The position numbers and the translations under genes are program-made. This document shows positions 1 through 8,203 of a stretch of DNA of 14,235 nucleotides, one piece after another. This DNA comes from Thalassiosira profunda (lineage: Eukaryota > Bacillariophyta > Thalassiosirophyceae > Thalassiosirales > Thalassiosiraceae): NCBI GenBank assembly GCA_036939355.1, contig JALLAP010000328.1:1-14235 (forward strand). Direction: 5' to 3'. Each line of letters opens with the position of its first letter. Position 1 is the stretch's first letter. The notes under the pieces were generated by a model that did not search any database, was not told where the DNA came from, and saw only the letters and a list, made by a program, of their open reading frames with translations.

Positions 1-1554
1 TTCTTCCTGGGCGAGCTCGGCGATGGTCTCAACATTTTTCAGGTGAGCGCTGGATAGCTCGGCTCGATGGTGCATGCACCAGCACACGCACATCTTGCTT
101 TGTGCAGCCGTGCTCACCTTCACCACTCTAACTCTCTCCCTCAGGGGATATACCTCGTCGCTCTGGGATGGAACGAGGGCTCCGTGGGCGTTGCCCTCAG
201 CCTGATGGGTTTCACCGCCCTCATTGTGCAGACGTTTGCGGGCGACGTCATCGACAAGACGCATTTCGATAGGCGCATGTTTTTGTCGTTGGCATCGGTG
301 GCCACGGCCTTCTCGGCGTCGGCCATTCTATTTGCGCGCGAGGGCAATGACGATCACGCGCTCATCTTCTCCACAAAAGTGATCGAGGGGATCTCGAGCT
401 CGTTCATCGGTCCGTGCTTGGCGGCGCTGACGCTGGCGACGTTCGGGCCGGATGCCTTCGATGATGCGATGGCCTCGAACATACTCTGGGGGCACGTCGG
501 GAGCATTGCCTCGGCGGTTCTTGCCGGATTGGCGGGATACCTCCTCTATCCGGACATCAAATACTGCTTTCTGGTGATTGGCTTCTCGGCATTGATGGCC
601 GTGGGCGGGGTGAAGCTGCTGCCGGAGGGAGATCCGCTCATGGGACGGGGATTGCAAACGCACCACAATGCCACTGCCGGAGATGGGACAGTGGACGGAG
701 GGGTCGTGAAGAACGAAGAGGCGAAAACAAGCTACGTCAACATGGACGAAACCGCGCATTCGCAATGGAGCGAGGAGCAGATGGTGAAGACTTACTGGTC
801 GGTCTTTGCTGACCAAAAGACGGTCGTGCTGTGCCTGACGGGATTCTTCTTTCACTTTGCAAATGCCAACGTGCTCCTTGTCCTGGGAGAGCTGATGGGG
901 GGCGACAACGACGACGGCAGCGTGAAGCGGAGTGCCATTCCACTCATTGCCAGTGCCATCGTTTTGGCACAGGCGACCATGTCTGTAACAACTTTTGCCG
1001 GGGATCGGATGACCAAGGCCGGTTGGGGCAGAAAACCTTTGTTCATGGCGTGCTTGGTTTCGCTTCCGATTCGGTGCGCATTGATCATCGCATGGAAGGA
1101 CGCAGGAGATACACTGCTACTCTCGACGCAGATACTGGACGGCATCGGAGGGGGTATTTTTGGCCTGTTGCATCCATACTTGGTCAACGATATCGCGTTT
1201 GGAAGTGGAAGGTTCAATGTGCTGAGTACGTTCCTGTTAGATTTGCTAGGTATGGTGTCCATCTTTCACTCTCTCACATGCAACGCAACATCCGCTCTTT
1301 CGCTTGCAGTGGGTCTCACGGCATCATGTTTCGGCCTTGGGGGCACTCTCTCGAATCTTCTCGGGCAAATAATCGTGGAGAAGATGGGCCACGTAGCCTC
1401 ACTGTCGGGATCGCTGGTACTCTCAGTCATACCGATAGTGTTGTTTGGTCTGGCAATGCCAGAAACGCGCGGGCAGAGAGGAATGGCGCCAAAACAGAAG
1501 CAGATGACTGTCGAGGTGACCCAAACAACAGAAGGGAGTGGGGAGTTGGTGTGA
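1..1554 (+). CDS. MFS transporter, 5' partial, three exons (1-42, 145-1225, 1310-1554)
   Basis: A multi-pass membrane carrier of the major facilitator superfamily; substrate unknown. Exon 1 enters from the window edge in frame and ends in FFLGELGDGLNIFQ, part of the first helix. Exon 2 holds the loop 2-3 signature GDVIDKTHFDRR, then hydrophobic helices, and a hydrophilic central loop at about nt 630-800 between the two six-helix halves. The last exon gives GLGGTLSNLLGQ and ends with PETRG, a usual MFS C-terminal motif. The second intron is a call from family spacing: removing 1226-1309 gives GRFNVLMGLTASCFGLGGTLS, which matches the GRFN-x11-(I/L)GxxLS spacing I know from bacterial MFS relatives. 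The spliced part codes for 455 residues. It converges with the Cys-rich gene 48 bp downstream. The family is firm; the substrate cannot be read from sequence. Confidence 0.85.
43..144 (+). other. Intron 1 of the MFS gene (phase 0, 102 nt)
   Basis: Donor GTGAGC and a pyrimidine-rich acceptor ending CTCTCCCTCAG. Reading through meets an in-frame TAG at 55-57, so the intron must be removed. Splicing joins NIFQ to GIYLVALGW in the same frame and restores the first transmembrane region. The ATG at 67 lies inside this intron and is not the start. Confidence 0.85.
1226..1309 (+). other. Intron 2 of the MFS gene (84 nt, 3n, no stop)
   Basis: Donor GTACGT at 1226 and acceptor CGCTTGCAG ending at 1309. 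The intron is a multiple of three and has no in-frame stop, so retention would keep the frame. A competing donor GTATGG at 1250 gives a 60-nt intron but leaves eight extra residues compared with the family spacing after GRFN. The acceptor is common to both options. Confidence 0.65.
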
Positions 1555-1602
1555 TGTCCGCTTCTATGCGAGAGCGGTTGCTATTGCTAGCTATTGATAC
1601 TT

Positions 1603-2108
1603 CTACCCATGCTTTTGTTCTTCCAAATCAATGACTATCAATCCTGGACCAGACTTCCTGTTGCCATTTCTGTCCACCAACCCGTCGTTAGCGGTGATGA
1701 CAATGAATCGCTCATTGGCATCGAGCCTAACCGGCGTCGGCCTTGCTAAAAATCCAAGGTCATCTTCTCCATGACAGGCCCATCTAGCTCCCACTTTTTC
1801 GTCTCTGAGATGCGAGTAAATGTGTAGCAGCACATGCACTTGATCCTCAGTTCATCATTCTCTTGCCAGAGATGCCGCTGCCGATGGCCGGTGAGCGCTG
1901 CTATCTTGGTCTCAGCATCTTGCTCGGCGCAGCCAGAGCAGACCTGTCGGCCGCAGCAAGTCAACTTGGCCGGGAGGCAAGTGCCGCCAAAGTCATCCCC
2001 GCAGCGGGAGCACCTAAAATAATCAGGGGCTCTTTGCTTGGCGTGGTGTTTGTTCCTCGCCTGCACGACACGCCGTGCCCGCGTCACCACCCCGGCCGTG
2101 TAATCCAT
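1603..2108 (-). CDS. Small Cys-rich RING-like protein with probable one-base frame break
   Basis: The first 120 residues read without a break from ATG at 2108 to TAG at 1746. They hold C33-x2-C36, C44, C51C52, C57-x2-C60 and C91, C93, C94. The core LTCCGRQVCSGC resembles the cross-brace of RING-like proteins found in stramenopiles, although the canonical His is missing, so E3 ligase activity is only a guess. The stop comes directly after a run of five T (about 1748-1753). One extra T would read through into another 48 residues that look like real protein (RLDANERFIVITANDG, then GPGLIVIDLEEQKHG), ending with TAG at 1603. I therefore give the longer span, about 168 residues after correction, and treat the break as a probable homopolymer error; a true 120-residue protein is the alternative. 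The gene is convergent with the MFS gene and divergent from the dioxygenase gene. Confidence 0.6.
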
Positions 2109-2699
2109 ACCGGCCCTTTACCTTCACCCTTCCTTTCAGGAGGTGTATCGGCCGAGCACGTTATCGACGCCGCGGCTGCGGGTGTTTTTTTTCGCATGCA
2201 ATGGCGCCGCCGCCGCCCCTGCACCTTCACCTTGTCGCCTTTGATTCTGGTGGTGCAGGTGAATGAGGGGTGAAGCAAGTGGTACTAATTCCTGCCAAGA
2301 ACCTACAGGATTCTCTCCACTTCCCAACAGCAGTGTGACCGCCCTCTGCTTCCCCCTGTGCTGGTGCATGCGCCTTGCCTCTGATGTATGCCTCTTCACC
2401 TTCCGATCCGCACTTGTGTGGAAGGGATACTAGGTCCCTCGGTGCTAAATGCCGTTGGTTTGCAGCACTGGCCGGCCGTTGCAGTTGCAGGCCGTTGGTT
2501 TTGACGGTGCATCACAACATCCAACAACAACATCAGTGCACCTCCCGCCCGCCCGAACCATCGCAACTCCGGCTCCGGATGCACCTCTCCCACCTCCGGC
2601 CGCCCTCTCCCGCCGCCGGTAACAAGTCAGTTGGACCACCGCTCCATCGCAAGACCGAAACTTAGGGCAGTGCTTGCGTGCGCCTCGGGCTAGCCCCGT
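2109..2699. other. Intergenic region between divergent genes
   Basis: 591 bp between the start of the Cys-rich gene and the dioxygenase. It contains many short open frames, none with a recognisable domain. Visible structure is limited: a T8 run near 2184-2192, a (CCG)n tract near 2207-2217, a GCCGTTGGTTT pair near 2451 and 2491, CAACAACAACA near 2525, and a CT/CCG-rich stretch before the ATG. It must hold the promoters of both flanking genes, but I see no clear TATA box or named site. Confidence 0.5.
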
Positions 2700-4109
2700 G
2701 TGCCCACGCTGAACGTTATGGTCGCCTCGCCCTCAAGGATAACTCCAAGCTCGATGGACAACTCCAAGCTCGGCCCGCCCCAGCTGGCGCAGTATGGCTC
2801 TGCCGCAACTGCCACGCCGGCGGCCGCCAAGAAGAACAAGAAGAAGCGGGGAAGGGAGAGTGGTCGGAAGATGACGGCGAAGGAGAGTGAGTTTATTCGA
2901 AGGCAGCAGAAGAAGAGAGATGGCGGTGTCTTTGTGGACAATCAATGCCGGAAGAAGATGAAGTCTCTTGTAGAGGAGCATGATAAGCTGATCCGGGAGG
3001 CAGCAGTCCAGATGAAAGGCTATCAGAAGGGTCTCGGGAGCAATCACTTGGCCGGCCTCACTGTTGTACGCCCGGACGGACGGCTGCCGGTGGTGGTGGT
3101 AGACAGATCCTGCAGGATGCCGCCCGAGGTAGTGGCTAGTGTTCTGAAGACCACATTCTCCGAAAAGGGCTCTTGTTTGTTCCGTCGGAACAGCCAATCC
3201 TTGGGCCTAGCCAATAGTTCGTTTGAGCTTAGGGAAGGAGATGTTGATGGCCCCATTTTGGCTATTGTGCTCCGCGATGTGTTCTCCATGCAGGAGGCCC
3301 GGGCCACCTATGCCATCTATGATGGCCACAAAGTGAAGTCTGTCGGATGGATGAAGGGGTGCGAGGCCGATCCCAGGCCTACCAGCAGTACTATGGCAGC
3401 CTCTTTGGAGACCCATGCCATGGATGGGGCAGGCCTTCGCTCCACCAATGTCAAAGAGGTTCTTCATATCGGCAGCACCGCCAAGAACAAAGCAGCCGCA
3501 GGTTGCCGCATCAAGTACAAGAATCCTGACGGAGAGATCAAGGACAGGCCATTCTCTTCTCACATCAACCGCCATACTTGGGCAACCTCGGGCAAGAACA
3601 CCCTCCTCAACAATGTTGCTCAAGACTCGCTTCCTCTGGTCCGCGGGTACATCTCCAAGCTAGAGAGTGAGTACATGAAACACATCACTCCGTACATGCT
3701 GTCCCGCGGGTGGCCGTTGGAGGAGATTGATTTGGAGGGGATCCGGGCCTCCATTGAGATGTCCACCTTGGAGGTCACCGCTGCCAAAAACATTGCCATC
3801 CACCGTGATCCGCCAACTCCTACTTTTGCGGCTGTTTCTGGCCACGGAATGTCGGAAGTTGTCGACAACAAGTTTGTCCGATCCCACAAGGGTGGCAATC
3901 TCTTCCTTGCCGACGGCATGTTTCGCTTAGACTATTCCGGACGTGACCTGGTATTGTTAGACGGCAATGTTGCGCATGGAGTTTCTGATATCCGTCGGGG
4001 GCAAAACGGATCCGGAGAGCCCGCCCGGTTCTCTATGATCACCTTCAGCCGCTGGATGCGGGAGGCAATGAAGATGCCAGGCAAATACACAGGCCACTAC
4101 CAAAAGTAG
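2700..4109 (+). CDS. Fe(II)/2-oxoglutarate-dependent dioxygenase, TET/JBP-like candidate
   Basis: A 469-residue intronless protein. The C-terminal third has the double-stranded beta-helix signature: H368-R-D370 in NIAIHRD, the distal His H426 in LLDGNVAHGV, and R443 in RFSMITFSR for the 2-oxoglutarate carboxylate. The 58 residues from H368 to H426 and 17 more to R443 are normal spacings. The strand pattern GGNLFLADGMFRLDYSGRD followed by LLDGNVAHG recalls the Tet_JBP/fungal 2OGFeDO group, which oxidises methyl groups on nucleic-acid bases, but prolyl- or lysyl-hydroxylase-like roles are not excluded. The N-terminus is low-complexity, with a basic KKNKKKRGRESGRK stretch (44-57) that could be a nuclear signal, followed by a charged probably helical region (60-110). 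Start choice is uncertain: Met 1, 7 or 19 (2700, 2718, 2754) are all possible. The enzyme fold is well supported; the substrate is not known. Confidence 0.72.
   Translation: MPTLNVMVASPSRITPSSMDNSKLGPPQLAQYGSAATATPAAAKKNKKKRGRESGRKMTAKESEFIRRQQKKRDGGVFVDNQCRKKMKSLVEEHDKLIREAAVQMKGYQKGLGSNHLAGLTVVRPDGRLPVVVVDRSCRMPPEVVASVLKTTFSEKGSCLFRRNSQSLGLANSSFELREGDVDGPILAIVLRDVFSMQEARATYAIYDGHKVKSVGWMKGCEADPRPTSSTMAASLETHAMDGAGLRSTNVKEVLHIGSTAKNKAAAGCRIKYKNPDGEIKDRPFSSHINRHTWATSGKNTLLNNVAQDSLPLVRGYISKLESEYMKHITPYMLSRGWPLEEIDLEGIRASIEMSTLEVTAAKNIAIHRDPPTPTFAAVSGHGMSEVVDNKFVRSHKGGNLFLADGMFRLDYSGRDLVLLDGNVAHGVSDIRRGQNGSGEPARFSMITFSRWMREAMKMPGKYTGHYQK
2741..2772. repeat. 13-nt direct repeat at the dioxygenase start
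   Basis: AACTCCAAGCTCG occurs at 2741-2753 and again at 2760-2772, read in different frames of the same gene. The candidate ATG at 2754 lies between the copies. It is probably a small local duplication in a low-complexity N-terminus. Confidence 0.7.
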
Positions 4110-4321
4110 ATCATAAGTATAGTAATAGTAGAGGTTGTTGTTGTTGAATGAAATGTCTCTAGATAATGTAACTCTTCCTGCGTAATGCAGTGTATTGTAT
4201 CATATCCGCGCAAAGTATCATTGTTGCAATTTGCCGTCGGTTGTATGGTGAACGGGATGACCTAGCTGATCTCCTGCCATGCTGTTGCCGTCGGTCAGCA
4301 ACTCCACAGTCAGTATCCGGC

Positions 4322-4927
4322 CTAGCTCTTCTTGCTGACGGTCTTGGGGCCGCCGGCCTTGTATTGGGCAAATTCTTCCGCCCAGTTCCTCACAACCTTG
4401 GCCTTCTTCGCTGGAGTTGCCTGCTCCGGGGTCACCTTGGCGGCGGAAGCAGGCCTCTTCTTGTCGGCAGGAGTCTTTGCAGAGAAGTGATCCGTCAGCG
4501 GAACGGCATTGACGGGCTTGCTGGACTTCTTGGTGGTCCCCGACTTGCTCTTGGACTTCGGCTTGGACTTTGGCTTGCTCGAGGCCGCCGCATCACCAGC
4601 AGCCGCAGAGCCCTTCCCCATCACCACCACCATCTGCCTCTCCACAACAGCGCGCGTAACATTCTGCCGTCCTTCATTGGCCTCCTCCGAGTCCTCGTCC
4701 ATTCGAATAGAGACACGGCAGTCCTCGATGGCAGCCGCCGCGTCCGCCCGGCGTGCACCGGCTTCACCGGCAGCGTGGTTCCTCTCGGCCGTGTCAATCA
4801 TCTCTCCCAAATAGCCCGAGAGCGCAGTGAGGGTCTTGATAGAGATCACCATGGTTGCGGTGGTGCGTCGCGCGGTGGCGGTGGGGTTGGGTGTGGTGTT
4901 GCCGATTGTGAAGCAACCAACGGCCAT
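4322..4927 (-). CDS. Lys/Ala-rich basic protein, probably nuclear
   Basis: I do not recognise a family. The 201 residues start at ATG 4927 and end at TAG 4322. Residues 25-100 look helical and mixed-charge (TLTALSGYLGEMIDTAERN, then an Ala/Arg-rich stretch and an acidic DEDSEEANEG). Residues 117-138 are a Ser-Lys-Pro repeat (SKPKSKPKSKSKS). Residues 140-180 are basic and Pro-rich, with TPADKKRP and TPAKKAKVVR, which fit a bipartite nuclear signal. The tail is NWAEEFAQYKAGG. This resembles histone-H1-like tails or chromatin adaptors only in composition. It is head-to-head with the HSF-like/HNH-like gene across 297 bp and convergent with the dioxygenase (212 bp apart), so promoter sharing with the former is plausible. 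The uninterrupted frame and strong compositional order make it a likely real gene. Confidence 0.7.
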   Translation of the reverse strand: MAVGCFTIGNTTPNPTATARRTTATMVISIKTLTALSGYLGEMIDTAERNHAAGEAGARRADAAAAIEDCRVSIRMDEDSEEANEGRQNVTRAVVERQMVVVMGKGSAAAGDAAASSKPKSKPKSKSKSGTTKKSSKPVNAVPLTDHFSAKTPADKKRPASAAKVTPEQATPAKKAKVVRNWAEEFAQYKAGGPKTVSKKS

Positions 4928-4977
4928 TTTGCTGCGCCGTGCGCTTTGGTGGAGGTTGCCGCTCGCCTGCTCTGCCC

Positions 4978-5005
4978 GTGTGACGGAGCTAGCGTGAAGT
5001 CACAC
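4978..5005. promoter_or_regulatory. Inverted repeat GTGTGAC-N14-GTCACAC
   Basis: Perfect 7-bp arms at 4978-4984 and 4999-5005 with a 14-nt spacer. The arms contain TGAC/GTCA half-sites like those bound by bZIP factors, and further GTCACG and GTGAAGTCAC elements are close by. Its place between divergent starts makes an operator-like role possible, but arms this short can arise by chance. Confidence 0.4.
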
Positions 5006-5105
5006 AAGTCACGCGCGCCAAAAAAAAATCTCTATGTACGTTCTACGACTTACGTACTTAAGCTCCTGTCCGCCTCTCTCTCCCTCTCTCCCTTTCTCTT
5101 CCCAT

Positions 5106-5111
5106 CACGTG
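5106..5111. promoter_or_regulatory. CACGTG E-box/G-box
   Basis: Palindromic CACGTG followed by AC, about 115 bp upstream of the ATG at 5225 and inside the pyrimidine-rich leader. It is a known bHLH/bZIP site; activity here is not shown. Confidence 0.35.
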
Positions 5112-5224
5112 ACTTCAGTCTGTCTGTCACACCTCCACGTCGCCACCACCCCTTCCCTCCGCTCCCCCCCGCTCTCGTAGCAAACCTCCCCAGCCTCCCA
5201 TCACCCCCTGCTTCCAGCAACACC

Positions 5225-8203
5225 ATGATCATTACCGCTGCCATTGCCAAGGCCCTCGGGGCGTCCGCCGTCCCCCTTGGGGTCATTGTTGCCACCGCTG
5301 GCATTTTTCTGGGTGCCGGCGGAGCCACCGATGAGGAAGGTGGTGGCTCTCCTCCCACCACAATCAATGCCCCCGACGGTGATATGACCGCCGGCGGATC
5401 CCCTGCCCCCGGCAATGCCCTCCTCGGAGAGTTTCATGATTTGGATGCAAATCTAAAGGTCATTCTCCGGAAAAATGCAGAGGGTTTCAAAGAGGCCGTG
5501 GATGCCGTCACTGCATATGTGCAGACCACCTCTGCGTTCGACGGCACTGCCGGCCAACTCGACGAGGACGCGCTGGAGGAGAATGAGAGCGCCATCCTCC
5601 AGGAGATGTTGGCGGATGTCAAGAAGTTCTACTATGGGTACACGGCCCATCTGATGATTCAGTACGAGATTCTCACCTCAAACCTCCGCACGGCCGAGGG
5701 CGAGGAGGAGACGGCCCAGATCCGGGTCGCCCACGAGAAAAGTGACAAGCTCATGGACATGATGGCAACCGAGGCTGCGAAGCTCATCAACTTTGACAGC
5801 TATGACCACTTCCAGCTTGGCGATTTGTCTGAGCGCACTACCAATGTCTCGACTGCCCTGGCCAGTGCGATGACCATCCTGGATCGGTTCAGCCAGGAGC
5901 AAGAGGCCGTGTTGGCCAAGTACCCCCTGAACGCTGACAAAGACGAGAAGATGCTTGCTGAAATGGCTGCCTTGGCTGTGGAGTTGCGGGCAGAGATGCA
6001 GCTGGTCCTTAAGGATTGCGATGCAGCTCTTACGGGTCTCGAGACTCTGATCGGCAAGACACTCCCAATCCATCTCGAGCAGTCTGTCAAGGACAGTACG
6101 GCCAATCCCTTCTTCAATCTGGTCGATGATCTCATGCTCCAGCGTACTGGCCTCCAGGAAAAATTGAAGGCCCTTAATGTTGAGGTGGAGGAGGTGAAGC
6201 AGCGCCACTCCTTTGCCTCCCTGGCTGCCGATTCAAAAGATTGGCCAAATAACCAGAGACGGGCCATGATTCTCTACGAGCTGACCTCATCCGATCTCAC
6301 GGATGCCATCGGGTGGAACAGTGATGGTACGGAGGTTGTGATCTCTGGGGATGATGACAAGCAAACTGAACTTGCCCTCATCCTGCATAGATTTGGCATT
6401 TCTACCAACAATGCTTGGGTTACATTTGCCGCCTCGAAGGGAATGTTCTGCGCACAGGGGTTTGAGATACTGGATGCGCCGAAAAAGAACTCTGGGCGCC
6501 CCTGGAGGTTGCACCACCCGTACTTCCAGCATGATCATCCGGAAAAGGTGCGGATGATGCGCAGGTTGTTCCAGGAGAAAACTATCTCCATTGGACTGGC
6601 TTTCGTGCCCGACAAGTTAGCTCGACCGGAATGCGGGCAGTGCCAGTTTGTCGAGAATGGGTGCCAGTGCCCAAACCGATGCGCTGTGCATACAGGTGGA
6701 AGCAGTGCCAAAAAAGGAGAGAAAGCTGCATACTATTCTTATTGCCCCCATCACCTTGAGCATGACGAAATGCTTCAGGCCGAGCTCATCTCTCCCGAGC
6801 AGATCAAAGCATCCGAGCGGAAGCTTGAGGGACTGGCAGCCGAGGGAGCAAAGTGGAAAGCCAGCTACAACGCCGATCGGATTGTGAGTTCTTTTGTCTT
6901 CTATTGCGATGCTATCTGTTTGATGCCATTCTAACGTCCAGCGTTCTTTCAAAAGGACATCCAACCTGTATCAATCGAGGAGATGTTTGAGAACAAAGCC
7001 TTTGATAAATACTTTCGCGAGGCGTGGGGTCAAACTCAGCTCAGAACAACGGTAGAAAAGGACATCGAGCCGTTCAGTGATGAATTGAAATTGAGTGCGT
7101 TTAGCAGGGCCACCGATCGTGTGATCGGATACGAGAATTGTGAGGTCACGCGACGGCTTATGGTGCACATGGCCAAGGTTTGCCATGATTGCGGAGACCT
7201 GTTTCCAAGCTGGAAGATTGTGGAGGACGAGGAAGGAACACGTTCTTTGTGCGCTGATGGCGACTTTGTTGATGTGGACCGCTTTTTCGGAGCCCACTTT
7301 GACCACTTCCAAGACAGAGATCTTAACGAAGTGGACCTCGCAAGCGCCAAGGGCGCCGTGTTACGAGGCGTCCTAGAGTACGTCAAGCCAAGCAAACTGG
7401 GACCGGCGCAGACTCCCGAAGAGGCCAAGGGGCAATTCTTGTGCACGGAACCGACATGCTGCGGGTAAGTCATGTTTCCTCTTGAGCTTTGTTTGTCTTC
7501 CAAGCTGAACGTATCTCTCTTGCTTTTTACAGATGCCATGAGCAAGGCGAAACCCGGAAGCTTTGGACACTTCAGCCAGATTATGAAACAAAAATCTGGA
7601 GAGAGCCTTTGACAGAGCCTGCTCTTTCCATTAGTGATGTTCTAGACAGCAAACCGTTCAAAGCCTTCCAAGAGGCTGTGCGTATCCACAGGCTGGATTA
7701 CTATGGCCAGCGTCCGATGGCGAACCACGAGGAGCTGAGGCATCATGTTGCAGACATATTAGGCTATGACCTTGATGATCTGGTGACATGGGGCTGGAAG
7801 CCTGAGTTTTGGGAAGATCGGGCCGATTGGAACAACACAACCGCAACGTACCTTTTGAATGACCTACGACTCAACTATATCAAGAAGGAGGTTGGGATCT
7901 GCCAGGGCAACGAGAATCATCAGGTGGAGTGCAAGCGCGATATTCGGAACGTCATTCCGAGGAGACTCAATGTAAGTATTGAGTGTTCTTGCTTGCTGGA
8001 TATGATTTTGCTCGCTCAGGACGAAATTCTTTGCTCGCCAGGGGTTCCATTTCGATCATGGGGAAACCAGAGCCAAAAGTAGAGGAGGCACTGGAGAAAA
8101 GACGGGCGCAGTAGATAAGACTTGGACTTGGGCAAAGATTGAAAGAGAGCTGAGGAAGATTCAGGGCGGAGTTAAATGTGGCTACTGTCACGCCAGCAAA
8201 TAA
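5225..8203 (+). CDS. Multidomain protein: TM segment, helical region, HSF-like domain, Cys/His clusters, HNH-like C-terminus
   Basis: Four exons (5225-6883, 6956-7464, 7533-7971, 8042-8203) give 922 residues. Residues 1-33 are hydrophobic (a signal anchor or signal peptide). Residues 65-335 are Ala/Glu/Leu-rich and probably helical. Residues about 344-447 follow the heat-shock-factor DNA-binding pattern: ILYEL, then W364 in IGWNSDGTEVVI, W398 in NNAWVTF, QGFEIL, and W427 ahead of HHPYF-x2-D-x-P and MMRR. Cys/His groups follow: C470, C473, C480, C482, C486, H489, C507, H509, H510; C629, H630, C632; C716, C721, C722, C724, H725; C846, C856. The C-terminus has FHFDH (H872, D874, H875), then W..IERELRKIQ and CGYCH (C915, C918, H919), the layout of HNH/His-Me nucleases of the type FHH/FDH...tK...W..I..EL...C..CH. 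I know no named family with this combination. The frame can be extended upstream to 4190, but that part is antisense to the basic-protein gene, so I start at 5225. Confidence 0.7.
6884..6955 (+). other. Intron 1 of the HSF-like/HNH-like gene (phase 0, 72 nt)
   Basis: Donor GTGAGT, a TTCTAAC branch-like sequence with an in-frame TAA at 6932, and acceptor TTTCAAAAG. Only this acceptor, not the AG at 6941, keeps the frame, joining ADRI to DIQPVSIEEMF. Confidence 0.8.
7465..7532 (+). other. Intron 2 of the HSF-like/HNH-like gene (68 nt)
   Basis: Donor GTAAGT and a pyrimidine-rich acceptor TTGCTTTTTACAG. It splits a Gly codon and joins EPTCC to GCHEQGETRK, completing a compact Cys/His cluster across the junction. 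Confidence 0.88.

Larger units (their letters stand above)
4928..5224. promoter_or_regulatory. Probable bidirectional promoter
   Basis: 297 bp between two divergent start codons. On the right half (about 5060-5220) the plus strand is almost pure pyrimidine, a typical leader/initiator composition, ending CAACACC just before the ATG at 5225. An E-box/G-box CACGTG lies at 5106-5111, and a GTGTGAC...GTCACAC inverted repeat at 4978-5005. An A9 run sits near 5020. Function is inferred from position. Confidence 0.5.

Noticed and set aside
831..1634. 267-residue open frame overlapping the MFS gene
   Set aside because: It is a shifted-frame shadow: Cys/Arg/His-rich, no domain, and the MFS frame over the same bases has clear transmembrane helices.
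2136..2665. Several short open frames between the Cys-rich and dioxygenase genes
   Set aside because: All are Pro/Arg/His-rich, present on both strands, and lack start context or a recognisable motif.
4190..5224. 345-residue upstream extension of the HSF-like/HNH-like frame
   Set aside because: Most of it is antisense to the basic-protein gene or lies in the pyrimidine-rich leader, has low-complexity Leu/Gly/Ser content and no domain; the ATG at 5225 has a suitable leader.
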